From Methylacidiphilales bacterium (lineage in GTDB: Bacteria > Verrucomicrobiota > Verrucomicrobiia > Methylacidiphilales > UBA1321): a stretch of DNA of 64,000 nucleotides. Below, piece after piece: positions 9,504-19,145 of this stretch. The DNA lies in the NCBI GenBank assembly GCA_021272315.1, contig JAJSLI010000020.1, positions 17,917-81,916 on the forward strand, read 5' to 3'. The position numbers and the translations under genes were made by a program. Under the pieces are notes generated by a model. That model was not told the origin of the DNA. It worked only from the letters and a program-made list of their open reading frames with translations, and made no database searches. Numbering within the stretch: the stretch's first letter is position 1; every line of letters starts with the position of its first letter.

Positions 9504-10820
9504 CTAGGCGTCGATGATCCCGAACATCAGCTCGGCTTCGGAAACGATTTCGTTTTTGACCCGGCAGACGCCCACGGCGCGGGCGATCTTGCCCCGCGAT
9601 TTCGTCAGTTCCACCTCGATGATCAACGTGTCGCCCGGCAGCACCGGTTTACGCCACTTCACCTTGTCGGCGCTCATGAAGTAACCGATTTTTCCGCTCA
9701 CGCCGGTGGCCCGGCTCAGGAGAATGCTGGCCACCTGCGCCATCGCCTCGATCTGCAGCACGCCGGGCATGACGGGGTGACCGGGAAAATGACCTGGGAA
9801 AAACGGCTCGTTTGCTGTCACCGCCTTCTGCCCGACCGCCTTGACGTTGCCTTCGAATCCCAGGATTCGGTCCACCATCAGGAAGGGGAACCGGTGCGGC
9901 AGGACCTTCATGATATCCTGCGCATCCATGATGCCGTCGCCTATCGGTGCGTGCTCGAACGGCATGCGCTGCGCCAGCCGCTGCTTGTACTGTTTGTAAA
10001 GTTCGCGAGCCAGTTCGACGTTGAGCGCGTGGCTCGGCTTCACCGCGTAGATGTGAGCCTTGAGCCGGCCCGGGAAAAGGCTCAGGTCGCCGATGATGTC
10101 GAGAATCTTGTGCCGGACAAACTCATCCTCGTAGCGGAGCGGTTCGCGGGAGAGGATCGCGTCGCCGCGGATGACCACGGCGTTCTCGAGGCTGCCTCCC
10201 TTGATCAGTCCCTTGTCCATGAGCGGCTGGACCTCCTCGTAAAAAACAAAGGTGCGGGCCAGCGCGATCTCCTTCGCGTAATTGCCTGTCTCGGGGTTCC
10301 ACGTGCGGTACTGCGTATGCTTGCCGAGATGATTTGCGTTGGTGCAGCTCACCTCGAAACGGTCGGAGGGCCACGCGATGATGTAGCCGCCGTCGCGGCC
10401 GGTCACGCGCACCGGTTCGTGCACCTCGTGCTCGGCCACCGTCGCGTCGAGTTCGTGCCGGCCGGCCTTGTCCAGCATTTCGATGAACTGCCGTGCGCTG
10501 CCATCGCCGATGGGCGGTTCGTTGGCGTCGATCTCGATCAGCGCATTGTCGATGCCGCAACCGCGCAGCGCCGAAAGCAGGTGCTCCACGGTGTGGATCT
10601 TCACGCTTCCCTCGCCAAGGGTCGTGGCCCGCTCGACCTGCTTGACGTTGTCGATGTGGGCGGTAACCGTCGGCTCGTCGGCCAGGTCAATCCGCTTGAA
10701 GACGTAGCCGCTGTTGGCCGGGGCGGGCTTGACCGTCAGGGCCACCTCCGCGCCCGTATGCAGGGCGGAACCCTTCACGGTCTGCGGTTCCTGCACGGTG
10801 GTTTGCTTAAGGCTGGCCAT
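9504..10820 (-). CDS. lpxC-fabZ: Bifunctional LpxC deacetylase / FabZ-type 3-hydroxyacyl-ACP dehydratase fusion
   Basis: LpxC N-terminus (TVKGSALHTGAEVALTVKPAP...TVEHLLSALRG) fused to FabZ (IMKVLPHRFPFLMVDRILGFE...FFPGHFPGHPVMPGVLQIEAMAQ); start ATG 10820. Confidence 0.95.
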   Translation of the reverse strand: MASLKQTTVQEPQTVKGSALHTGAEVALTVKPAPANSGYVFKRIDLADEPTVTAHIDNVKQVERATTLGEGSVKIHTVEHLLSALRGCGIDNALIEIDANEPPIGDGSARQFIEMLDKAGRHELDATVAEHEVHEPVRVTGRDGGYIIAWPSDRFEVSCTNANHLGKHTQYRTWNPETGNYAKEIALARTFVFYEEVQPLMDKGLIKGGSLENAVVIRGDAILSREPLRYEDEFVRHKILDIIGDLSLFPGRLKAHIYAVKPSHALNVELARELYKQYKQRLAQRMPFEHAPIGDGIMDAQDIMKVLPHRFPFLMVDRILGFEGNVKAVGQKAVTANEPFFPGHFPGHPVMPGVLQIEAMAQVASILLSRATGVSGKIGYFMSADKVKWRKPVLPGDTLIIEVELTKSRGKIARAVGVCRVKNEIVSEAELMFGIIDA

Positions 10821-10900
10821 GGAAACGTATACGCTACCTGTTTTGCCGCGGCCTTGGCAACCCTCGGTTCGCAGATAGGACCACAAGCCTCACCGGTTGC

Positions 10901-12196
10901 CTAACGCCGCAGGGCCCGAGCCAGAAGCGTAATAGGATGGACAACCTCGACCTTCACGCCCCGCGCGGCGAGCCCGTTCTGGATTTGGAGGAGACAGCCG
11001 GGATTGCCGGTGGCGACGACATTCGCTCCGGTGGCCGCGATGTGGTCGAGCTTGCGCTGTTGGAGTTTTCCCGCCATTTCGGGCTGGATGAGGTTGTAGA
11101 TGCCGGCGCTGCCGCAGCACCACATCGATTCGTCGAGGGGCACAAGGTCGAGCCCCGGGGTTTCAACGAGGAGTTTCCGGGGCTGCGCGGTGATTTTCTG
11201 GCCGTGGCAGAGATGGCAGGCGTCGTGGTAGGTGACGCGGACCCTGGCGCCGGTCGAAGCGGATGATTTTTCGCTCGGCTGGTAACCGATTTCGACCAGC
11301 CATTCGCTGATATCGCGGACCTTTTCGCTCCACTGGCGGGCCTTGCCAGCGTAGGCGGGATCGTCATGGAGAAGGCGGTCGAAATGCTTGAGATGCGAAC
11401 CGCACCCGGCGGCGTTGGTGATGATGGCGTCGAGCCGGTCGAGATCGAAGCAGTCCAGCAGACGCCGAGCGTAGTCCCCGGCCATTTTGTACTCGCCGTT
11501 GTGGGCGTGGAGCGATCCGCAGCAGGCCTGGTGCGGCGGTGTGACCACGGCGCAGCCGGCGGCCAGGAGGACATCGGCGGTATCACGGTTGACGTCACTG
11601 TAGACAAGGTCCTGCACGCAGCCGGTAAGAAGCCCGACCCGGTAACGCGCCCGGCTCGCCGGTTTTTCCTCCGGCGCGATCAGTTCGGGCGAAAATCGGC
11701 GGTGGATGACCGGCGTTTTGCCTTCGAGATCTCGGAGCGATTTCGGCAGAAGGCGGAGCAGGCCGGAAATACGGAGGAGTTTTTGGACACCGAGATCTTG
11801 GTAGAGCCAAAGGAGGCGTCCTGCGAAACGAAGCCGCCCTTGTCGGCGAAAGAGAAAGCCGAGGAGAAAGCCGCGCAGGAGCCGCCGCGGGACCGAATCG
11901 AGCGCCCGGCTCCGTTCCGCCTCGGCGCGAGCCATTTCGAAGAGGTGGGTATAGTCGACGCCAGCGGGACAGGCGGTTTCGCAGGCGAGGCAGCCGAGGC
12001 AGAAGTACATTTCGTCGGCAAAGGCTTTTCGGGCCTCAAGCTTTCCGTCGGCGATGGCGCGCATGAGGGCGATGCGCCCCCGGGGACTATTGCGCTCGAT
12101 CTTGGTCTCGACATAGGTCGGGCATGTGGGCAGGCACATGCCGCAATGCATGCATTGCTGGACGACGGAGTAGTCGAGATCTGCCAAATAACTCAC
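10901..12196 (-). CDS. Glycolate oxidase iron-sulfur subunit-like (GlcF family; two 4Fe-4S motifs and two CCG domains)
   Basis: CMHCGMCLPTCPTYVE, CLGCLACETACPAGVDYTHLFE, CCGSLHAHNGEY, CCGSAGIYNL; GTG start at 12196 preceded by GGAGGG; ORF is open to 12388. Confidence 0.85.
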   Translation of the reverse strand: MSYLADLDYSVVQQCMHCGMCLPTCPTYVETKIERNSPRGRIALMRAIADGKLEARKAFADEMYFCLGCLACETACPAGVDYTHLFEMARAEAERSRALDSVPRRLLRGFLLGFLFRRQGRLRFAGRLLWLYQDLGVQKLLRISGLLRLLPKSLRDLEGKTPVIHRRFSPELIAPEEKPASRARYRVGLLTGCVQDLVYSDVNRDTADVLLAAGCAVVTPPHQACCGSLHAHNGEYKMAGDYARRLLDCFDLDRLDAIITNAAGCGSHLKHFDRLLHDDPAYAGKARQWSEKVRDISEWLVEIGYQPSEKSSASTGARVRVTYHDACHLCHGQKITAQPRKLLVETPGLDLVPLDESMWCCGSAGIYNLIQPEMAGKLQQRKLDHIAATGANVVATGNPGCLLQIQNGLAARGVKVEVVHPITLLARALRR

Positions 12197-12302
12197 TCCC
12201 TCCAAAATGGCAGCCCCACCAGACCAGACAAGCCGGGAGTGCGCGGCCGGCCTGCTCTGGAGCGGTTGACAGAAGCGGAAGCGGTGCTTGCTTTCTGGGA
12301 CT

Positions 12303-12761
12303 ATGAGCGAACTGAAGGTGGGCGCGAAGGCTCGGGCGTTTTCCGCCCCGGACCAGTCGGGGACGGTGGTTTCCCTGGACGATTTCAAGGGGAAAACGGT
12401 GGTGCTTTATTTTTATCCGAAGGATGACACGCCGGGCTGCACGACCGAAGCTTGCTCGTTTCGGGACGAGTTTGCGGCCATCCGGAAGAAGGGTGCTGTG
12501 GTCCTCGGAGTGAGCCCCGACGACGCCGAGTCGCACGCAAAGTTTGTCCGGAAATTTTCGCTGCCATTCACGCTGCTGGCCGACGAGGACCGCAAGATCG
12601 CGGAAGCCTACGGGGTGTGGGTCGAGAAAAGCATGTACGGGAAGAAGTACATGGGCGTGGAGCGAAGCACGTTCGTGATCGACGGCGGCGGCAGGCTCAA
12701 GGCGGTTTATCGCAAGGTGAAGCCGGCGGAGCACGTCGCGGAGTTGCTGGCCGATTTATAG
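12303..12761 (+). CDS. bcp: Thioredoxin-dependent peroxiredoxin (BCP type)
   Basis: MSELKVGAKARAFSAPDQSG...FYPKDDTPGCTTEACSFRDEFAA. Confidence 0.95.
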   Translation: MSELKVGAKARAFSAPDQSGTVVSLDDFKGKTVVLYFYPKDDTPGCTTEACSFRDEFAAIRKKGAVVLGVSPDDAESHAKFVRKFSLPFTLLADEDRKIAEAYGVWVEKSMYGKKYMGVERSTFVIDGGGRLKAVYRKVKPAEHVAELLADL

Positions 12762-12911
12762 CTTCCGTGCAGGTAACAATAGCGTCCGACCAATCTGGAG
12801 CCCTAAACTTGTTTCCCAAGCACTCTCTTTGGGCGAAGTGTTACTGCCGTCCGCAAGAACCCGCTTAAAAATCCCTTGGCAAAGGGACGGCATCGCCGCC
12901 AACATCAAATC

Positions 12912-14225
12912 ATGTCAGCCGAATTGTTCGCCAATGCGTCGCTGTACACGCCGCCGGAGCCGGAATCGCTGGAGAAACTCGACATCAACCAGCATGTGAT
13001 CACGGGACTGGTCCTGCGGCTGATGCATGTGAACAATTCGATGGTGGCGCACGAAATTGCGGCTGAAGTCTGCCTGCCATTCTTTCAGGTCATCGAGCCG
13101 ATCCTGAATACGCTGCGGGACAACCGTCTCATTGAGATTACGCGGGGAGACATGGCGGCGATTTCGTACGTTTATACGATCACCGAGGTGGGCCGCAATC
13201 GCGCCATGCAATATTTCGAGCAGACGACCTATATGGGGCCGGCGCCGGTCTCGGTCGAGACCTACGTGCAGGTCATTGCGGAGCAGACCCTCAAGAACAG
13301 CACAGTACACGCGGACCATCTGCGCGACGCTTTCCGCGGGTTGATTTTTGATGAGAAAATTTTCGACATGGTGGGGCCGGCGGTCAACTCGGGCCGGTCC
13401 ATCTTTCTCTACGGGCCTCCCGGCAACGGCAAGACCTCCATTTGCGAGCGGATTGTGAAAGCGTTCGGCGGATCGATCTTCATCCCCTACGCCGTCGAGG
13501 TGAAAGGATCGATCATCAAGGTCTTCGACGAGTACAATCACAAGGAGATTCCACCTGCCTCAGACATGCGGGTGCAGGGGAAATACGACCGGCGCTTCCG
13601 GCTGATCGAGCGCCCCGTCATCATCGTGGGCGGCGAGCTGACGATGGAATCGCTCGACTTGGTCTGGAACGAGGAATCGCGCTTTTACGAGGCGCCGTTC
13701 CAGATGAAGGCAAATGGCGGCGCGTTCATGGTGGACGACTTTGGCCGGCAGCGGATCGATCCCAAGACAATGCTGAACCGGTGGATCGTGCCGCTGGAAA
13801 AACGCACGGACTTCCTGACGCTGCATACCGGGACGAAGATCGAGGTGCCGTTTGACGAATTGATCGTCTTCTCGACCAACCTCAATCCGCGCGACCTGGT
13901 GGACGATGCGTTCCTGCGGCGGATTCGTTACAAGATTCCGATCAACGACCCGACGCATGAGAACTTCCGGGCCATCTGGCGCATCGTGAGCGAAACGAAG
14001 GGCGTTCCCTATGCGGACGAAATCGTCGATTACTTCGTCGAAAAACACATGCGGAGTTTCGGGCGTCCGCTGCGCGGCTGTCTGCCGCGCGACATCCTGG
14101 ACAACATCCTCGACGTTTGCCGTTACCGGCAGATCGAGCCGACGGTGACCGCGGAGATGCTGGACGACGCCGCGGAGTCCTACTTCGTGAAGTTCGACGA
14201 CAAGAATTATTCAGCGTTGAAGTAA
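12912..14225 (+). CDS. AAA family ATPase with N-terminal helical domain
   Basis: Walker A GPPGNGKTS; start MSAELFANASLYTPPEPESLEKLDINQHVI at 12912. Confidence 0.85.
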   Translation: MSAELFANASLYTPPEPESLEKLDINQHVITGLVLRLMHVNNSMVAHEIAAEVCLPFFQVIEPILNTLRDNRLIEITRGDMAAISYVYTITEVGRNRAMQYFEQTTYMGPAPVSVETYVQVIAEQTLKNSTVHADHLRDAFRGLIFDEKIFDMVGPAVNSGRSIFLYGPPGNGKTSICERIVKAFGGSIFIPYAVEVKGSIIKVFDEYNHKEIPPASDMRVQGKYDRRFRLIERPVIIVGGELTMESLDLVWNEESRFYEAPFQMKANGGAFMVDDFGRQRIDPKTMLNRWIVPLEKRTDFLTLHTGTKIEVPFDELIVFSTNLNPRDLVDDAFLRRIRYKIPINDPTHENFRAIWRIVSETKGVPYADEIVDYFVEKHMRSFGRPLRGCLPRDILDNILDVCRYRQIEPTVTAEMLDDAAESYFVKFDDKNYSALK

Positions 14226-14333
14226 GCAGCCTGTGGATGCCGTGACCTACCGTACCCCCGGATTTCTTTTCATGGTGAAATAGAAGAAAAAACGCTTGTC
14301 CGTTTTCAACGAACGGAAGAGCATTGACGGTTT

Positions 14334-14627
14334 ATGGCCAATCCCTCTTCCGACAGCATCGACGTGACCTATGTTGCCGACCTGGCGCGGCTGAAACTTT
14401 CAGCCGAAGAAACGGCGACGTTTCAGAAACAACTGGGCGATGTGCTTGGCTACGTGAGCCAGCTTAAAGAAGTCGATGTGTCGAAAGTGTCATTGCTGGG
14501 CGACGCTGACTTGGAAAACCGCCTGCGCACCGACGAGGTGCGGGCGAGCCTGCCCGTGGCCGAAGCGCTGGCCAACGCGCCGAAGCAGGAAAACAACCTT
14601 TTCGTCGTACCCAAGATTGTCGAGTAA
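14334..14627 (+). CDS. gatC: Asp/Glu-tRNA(Asn/Gln) amidotransferase subunit C
   Basis: 97 aa; VTYVADLARLKLSAEETATFQKQLGDVLGYVSQLKEVD. Confidence 0.95.
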   Translation: MANPSSDSIDVTYVADLARLKLSAEETATFQKQLGDVLGYVSQLKEVDVSKVSLLGDADLENRLRTDEVRASLPVAEALANAPKQENNLFVVPKIVE

Positions 14628-14650
14628 CGGAGCGGGCCTGGATTTTTTTC

Positions 14651-16090
14651 ATGGAAACAACGAGCCTGACGATTCCGGAACTGCGGCAGAAACTCTCTTC
14701 GGGCGCAATCCGTCCGCGCGAGGTGGTCGATCAACTGGCGGCGCGGATCGCGGCGGTCGATCCGAAGGTGAAGGCCTACCTGCACGTCGACGCGGAAAAG
14801 GCGCGCGCCGCGGCGGACTCCGCGAACCCGGCCCTGCCGCTGGGCGGGGTGCCGATTGCGGTCAAGGACGTGATCAACGTGAAGGGCGATCCCTGCACCT
14901 GCGCGTCAAAAATCCTCGAAGGCTACGTCGCCCCGTATGACGCGACCGTGATCGCCAAGCTGCGTGAGGCGGGCGCGATTCTTTTTGGCCGGACGAACAT
15001 GGACGAGTTTGCCATGGGTTCCTCGACGGAAAATTCGTCCTGGGGTCCGACGCATAATCCCTGGGACCTCGACCGCATTCCCGGCGGAAGCAGCGGCGGT
15101 TCGGCCGCGGCCGTGGCCGGACACGAGGCTTTCGTCGCGCTGTGGACCGACACGGGCGGCTCGATCCGCCAACCCGCGGCGCTCTGCAGTTGCGTGGGGC
15201 TGAAGCCGACCTACGGGCGCGTGTCGCGTTACGGACTGACCGCCTTCGCCTCCAGCCTCGACCAAATCGGGACGTTCAGCAAAACGGTGGAGGAAGCGGC
15301 GCTGCTGCTGGAAATCATCGCCGGCCACGACACCCGCGACAACACGAGCGTGAACCGGTCCGTACCAAAATACGCGGCGTCGCTGGGAATGGGCGTGAAG
15401 GGACTGCGGCTCGGCGTGCCGAAGGAATACTTCATCGCGGGGATCGATCCGGAGGTCGAAAAAGCCGTGCGCGCGGCCATCGACGCGTACCGCGGCCAGG
15501 GAGCGGAAATCGTGGAGGTCTCGCTGCCTCATACGCAATACGCCGTGGCGGTCTACTACATCATCGCGACCGCCGAGGCCTCGGCAAACCTGGCGCGGTT
15601 CGACGGCGTGCGCTACGGACGGCGGGCGAAGAACCCGAAGGACATTCTCGACCTCTACCGGCGGACGCGGGCGGAGGGTTTCGGCGCCGAGGTGAAGCGG
15701 CGCATCATTCTCGGCACCTACGTCCTGAGTTCCGGCTATTACGACGCCTATTACAACCGCGCGCAGAAAGTGCGGCACCTGATCGCCGACGACTTCCGCC
15801 AGGCGTTCAAGAAGTGCGACGCGCTGCTGACCCCGACCTCGCCGACGCCGGCGTTCAAGCTCGGCGAACGGACCCAGGACCCGCTGCAGATGTACCTGGC
15901 CGATATTTTCACCATCGCCGTGAACCTGGCCGGAATTTGCGGCGTCTCCATCCCATGCGGATTCACCTCGGGCAAATTGCCCATCGGCCTGCAGATCATC
16001 GGGCCGAAGTGGGGCGAGGAGACGATGCTGCGCGTGGCCCACGCCTACGAACAGGCGACGCCCTGGCACAAGGAGAAGCCGCCGTTGTGA
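14651..16090 (+). CDS. gatA: Asp/Glu-tRNA(Asn/Gln) amidotransferase subunit A
   Basis: 479 aa; amidase signature GGSSGGSAAAVAGHEAFVALWTDTGGSIRQPAALC. Confidence 0.97.
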   Translation: METTSLTIPELRQKLSSGAIRPREVVDQLAARIAAVDPKVKAYLHVDAEKARAAADSANPALPLGGVPIAVKDVINVKGDPCTCASKILEGYVAPYDATVIAKLREAGAILFGRTNMDEFAMGSSTENSSWGPTHNPWDLDRIPGGSSGGSAAAVAGHEAFVALWTDTGGSIRQPAALCSCVGLKPTYGRVSRYGLTAFASSLDQIGTFSKTVEEAALLLEIIAGHDTRDNTSVNRSVPKYAASLGMGVKGLRLGVPKEYFIAGIDPEVEKAVRAAIDAYRGQGAEIVEVSLPHTQYAVAVYYIIATAEASANLARFDGVRYGRRAKNPKDILDLYRRTRAEGFGAEVKRRIILGTYVLSSGYYDAYYNRAQKVRHLIADDFRQAFKKCDALLTPTSPTPAFKLGERTQDPLQMYLADIFTIAVNLAGICGVSIPCGFTSGKLPIGLQIIGPKWGEETMLRVAHAYEQATPWHKEKPPL

Positions 16091-16521
16091 TGAAAACAGG
16101 AATTGTTTCGTTGATGGCCCTCATGAGCTTCGGCTGTGCACATGCCGACAGTGCCATTCCCGGCGATCATTTTTTTACCAAGGCGCTGCCAGAACCGGAT
16201 CGCGCCCAAGTCATCTTAAGCAATACCAGTAAAAACATCGCAGCTGTGCTACTGGGTAAAGACGCACGTTATTTGGCTTCGCTCGTGCGAGAGCAAACCG
16301 TCGGAGACTTTGGAATGAGATGTAATAACCCTCAATACACGCTATGGTTTTTTCGTAGCGGTAAGTTGATTGCAAGCGAAACAATTTGTTTCCAATGCCA
16401 TTGGATATGGCCAATCAACTCCGATATGCACGTCGTGTCTTCTCCTGAGGGTTTTGATATTAGCACGCCCCAAGCTGCGGAATTAGCCGCATATCTTAAA
16501 AAAATCGCTCCGCCAGAATGA
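16090..16521 (+). CDS. Small secreted hypothetical protein inserted between gatA and gatB
   Basis: ATGA overlap with the gatA stop and with the gatB start; MKTGIVSLMALMSFGCAHADSAIPGDHFF signal-like N-terminus. Confidence 0.75.
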   Translation: MKTGIVSLMALMSFGCAHADSAIPGDHFFTKALPEPDRAQVILSNTSKNIAAVLLGKDARYLASLVREQTVGDFGMRCNNPQYTLWFFRSGKLIASETICFQCHWIWPINSDMHVVSSPEGFDISTPQAAELAAYLKKIAPPE

Positions 16522-18080
16522 ACTCACCCACCACCCACCTCACCGCCACCGATTACGAAGCCGTGATCGGGCTGGAAGTCCATGTCCAGCTCAAGACGAA
16601 GACGAAGATGTTTTGCGCCTGCAAGAACGAGTTCGGCGGACCGGCCAACTCGCATGTCTGTCCCGTCTGCCTCGGCCTGCCCGGCGTGCTGCCGGTACCG
16701 AACGAGGAGGCGATCATCAAAACGATCCTGACCGGCGAGATGCTCGGCTGCCAGATCGCGACGCGGTGCAAATTCGACCGGAAAAATTATTTCTATCCCG
16801 ACATGCCGAAGAATTACCAGATTTCGCAGTACGACGAACCGCTCTGCCAGGGCGGCGCTGTGCGGCTTGATCTGCTCGCTTTCCCGAAGGACGCGCAGAA
16901 GGACGCCGCGGCCTCTGCCGACAAGCCCATCCGGCTGGTGCGTATCCACCTCGAGGAGGACGTGGCCAAATCGTTCCACTTCGAGGACGGTACGAGCGGG
17001 ATCGATTTCAACCGGGCCGGCACGCCGCTGATGGAAATTGTCAGCGAGGCCGATATCTCGAGTCCGGAGGAAGCGTTCGCCTATCTTTCCGCCCTGAAGC
17101 AAATTCTCATCTACGGCGGCGTCAGCGACGCCGACATGGAGAAGGGGCAGATGCGTTGCGACGTGAACATCTCGATCCGTCCCCGCGGGCAAAAAGAGTT
17201 CGGCACGAAATGCGAATTGAAAAATCTCAACAGCATCAGCGGGGTGCGCCGCGCGCTGAAGTATGAGATCGCCCGGCAGATCGATGTGGTCACCTCGGGC
17301 GGACAAATCGAGCAGCAGACGCGCCGGTGGGACGACGACAAGGGCGAGACGACGCTGATGCGCACGAAGGAAAAGGCGCACGATTACCGCTATTTTCCCG
17401 ATCCCGACATCCAGCCGGTACGGACCGACCACGGCCTCTATGAAAAGGCGCAGTCGCTCATGCCGGAACTGCCCGCGGCGAAGAAGCTGCGCCTGGTGCG
17501 CGATTTCGGCCTGAGCGCCTACCAGGCGGCCGTTCTGGCCTCGGACGTGCCCTTGGCCAATTATTTCGAGAAAGCGGCCAAGCCCAAGCCGGTCAATGGC
17601 GCTGCCGTCGCTAATTTCCTGCTCAACGATTTCTTAGCTATGAAACTTGCTGCTCCTGCCTTTGCCGCTGCGGAAGCTGTCCTTAAAAAGGTAGATTCCC
17701 AAACGGCATCACATGTACAAAATGAAATTCCAAACCTTCCTTCAGTAGACCCCATTTTTTTTACTGAACTCGCCGAGTTCTCCACCTCCGGCAAGATCAA
17801 CAGCCGGCAGGCGAAGGAGGTCTTCGCGCAGATGCTGGCCACGGGCAAGTCGCCGGCGCAACTGGTCAAGGAACTCGGGCTCGAGCAGGTGAGCGACGTG
17901 GGCCAGCTCGAAGCCTTTTGCGACCAGGCCATCGCTGCCAATCCGAAGAGCGTGGCCGATTTCAAGGCAGGCAAGCAAAACGCCGTCAACGCGCTCAAGG
18001 GCCAGGTGATGAAGTTGAGCAAAGGCACCGCGAATCCCCAACTCGTCGGCGAGATTCTGATTCGGAAGTTGTCTGCCTGA
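16518..18080 (+). CDS. gatB: Asp/Glu-tRNA(Asn/Gln) amidotransferase subunit B
   Basis: 520 aa; YEAVIGLEVHVQLKTKTKMFCAC...NSHVCPVCLGLPGVLPV. Confidence 0.97.
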   Translation: MNSPTTHLTATDYEAVIGLEVHVQLKTKTKMFCACKNEFGGPANSHVCPVCLGLPGVLPVPNEEAIIKTILTGEMLGCQIATRCKFDRKNYFYPDMPKNYQISQYDEPLCQGGAVRLDLLAFPKDAQKDAAASADKPIRLVRIHLEEDVAKSFHFEDGTSGIDFNRAGTPLMEIVSEADISSPEEAFAYLSALKQILIYGGVSDADMEKGQMRCDVNISIRPRGQKEFGTKCELKNLNSISGVRRALKYEIARQIDVVTSGGQIEQQTRRWDDDKGETTLMRTKEKAHDYRYFPDPDIQPVRTDHGLYEKAQSLMPELPAAKKLRLVRDFGLSAYQAAVLASDVPLANYFEKAAKPKPVNGAAVANFLLNDFLAMKLAAPAFAAAEAVLKKVDSQTASHVQNEIPNLPSVDPIFFTELAEFSTSGKINSRQAKEVFAQMLATGKSPAQLVKELGLEQVSDVGQLEAFCDQAIAANPKSVADFKAGKQNAVNALKGQVMKLSKGTANPQLVGEILIRKLSA

Positions 18081-18083
18081 ATC

Positions 18084-19142
18084 ATGAAAATCCTCTTCCT
18101 GTACCACCCTTACTGCAACGAAGGGATGACCCGCGCATTCTGCGCCGTTTCGGAACCGGTTTTCTGCGCGAGGGTAACCATGCCAACGGAACCGAAGAAC
18201 CTGCGGCGGATGACTTTGTCGGAATTTTTCTCGTTGCGCCGCCGTATCCGGGCCCACGAATTCGACCTGATCATCGCCTACGGATGCTGGGAGGGACTTT
18301 GGCGCTCGACCCACTCATTTTCCCACAACCTGGTCCATGTCGTCAAAAAACTGCTCTTTTTTTTCCCCGACTTCGGCCTGCGCCTCCTGCTGCCCACCAT
18401 CAAGGCGTCCGGCACACGCCTGGTCATCTACGATTACGACGACCTGACCATCATTCCCACGATACGATGGCCTTATCTCGATGTCTGCCATCTCTATTTC
18501 AAAGTCCACCCCGCCGTCAATCTGCACAAATCATTCCTCTTTCAGACCAAGCGCGATGGCGAACTTTGGAACGTTCTCCGCAATCCCCGCTACCAGGCGT
18601 GGGCCAAAAAAATCCGCCCCATCTCCTTTGGCGCCGACTTTCAGGATTATCACATCGACTGCATCGCTTCCGAGAAAAAGTACGACGTTTTTTTTGCCGG
18701 CAATTTCCACTATTCGCAGGTGCGCCGGGAAGGACTCATGGTTCTGGAAAAGCTTCGGGAGGAAGGCATGAGGATATGTCTTCCCACGGAGAGGATACCC
18801 CACCGCGAGTTCCTGCGGCTTTGCTCCGAATCGTGGCTGGTGCTTTCACCGGAAGGCGCGGAATGGCAAAGCGCGCGCCATTATGAATCGCTGCTGATGA
18901 AATCGGTTCCGTTGATTAATTATCCCAACGTGCGCCTCCATCGTCCCCTCATCAACGGCGTCCACGCCATTTATTACCCTCCGGAGGACGGGTTGCTCGC
19001 GGACGTGATCCGCCAGGCTCTCGAAGACAAGCCCCGCTTGCAAAAAATAGCCGAAGAAGGCCGCGAGTATGTTTTGCGTCATCATCTTCACGATGAACTC
19101 GTCAAACATATCATCCGGCAGGCTATGGATGACGGAGGCTAA
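18084..19142 (+). CDS. Glycosyltransferase-like protein (GT group 1, C-terminal domain)
   Basis: 352 aa; C-terminal WLVLSPEGAEWQSARHYESLLMKSVPLINYPN... resembles glycosyl transferases group 1. Confidence 0.65.
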   Translation: MKILFLYHPYCNEGMTRAFCAVSEPVFCARVTMPTEPKNLRRMTLSEFFSLRRRIRAHEFDLIIAYGCWEGLWRSTHSFSHNLVHVVKKLLFFFPDFGLRLLLPTIKASGTRLVIYDYDDLTIIPTIRWPYLDVCHLYFKVHPAVNLHKSFLFQTKRDGELWNVLRNPRYQAWAKKIRPISFGADFQDYHIDCIASEKKYDVFFAGNFHYSQVRREGLMVLEKLREEGMRICLPTERIPHREFLRLCSESWLVLSPEGAEWQSARHYESLLMKSVPLINYPNVRLHRPLINGVHAIYYPPEDGLLADVIRQALEDKPRLQKIAEEGREYVLRHHLHDELVKHIIRQAMDDGG

Positions 19143-19145
19143 GCT

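Noticed and set aside
8664-10904. 746-aa plus-strand ORF antisense to lpxA and lpxC-fabZ
   Set aside because: Spans two well-supported genes in antisense; no recognisable domains
14299-14317. TCCGTT-ttcaacg-AACGGA stem-loop upstream of gatC
   Set aside because: Short 6-bp stem without supporting T-box or terminator features; could be chance
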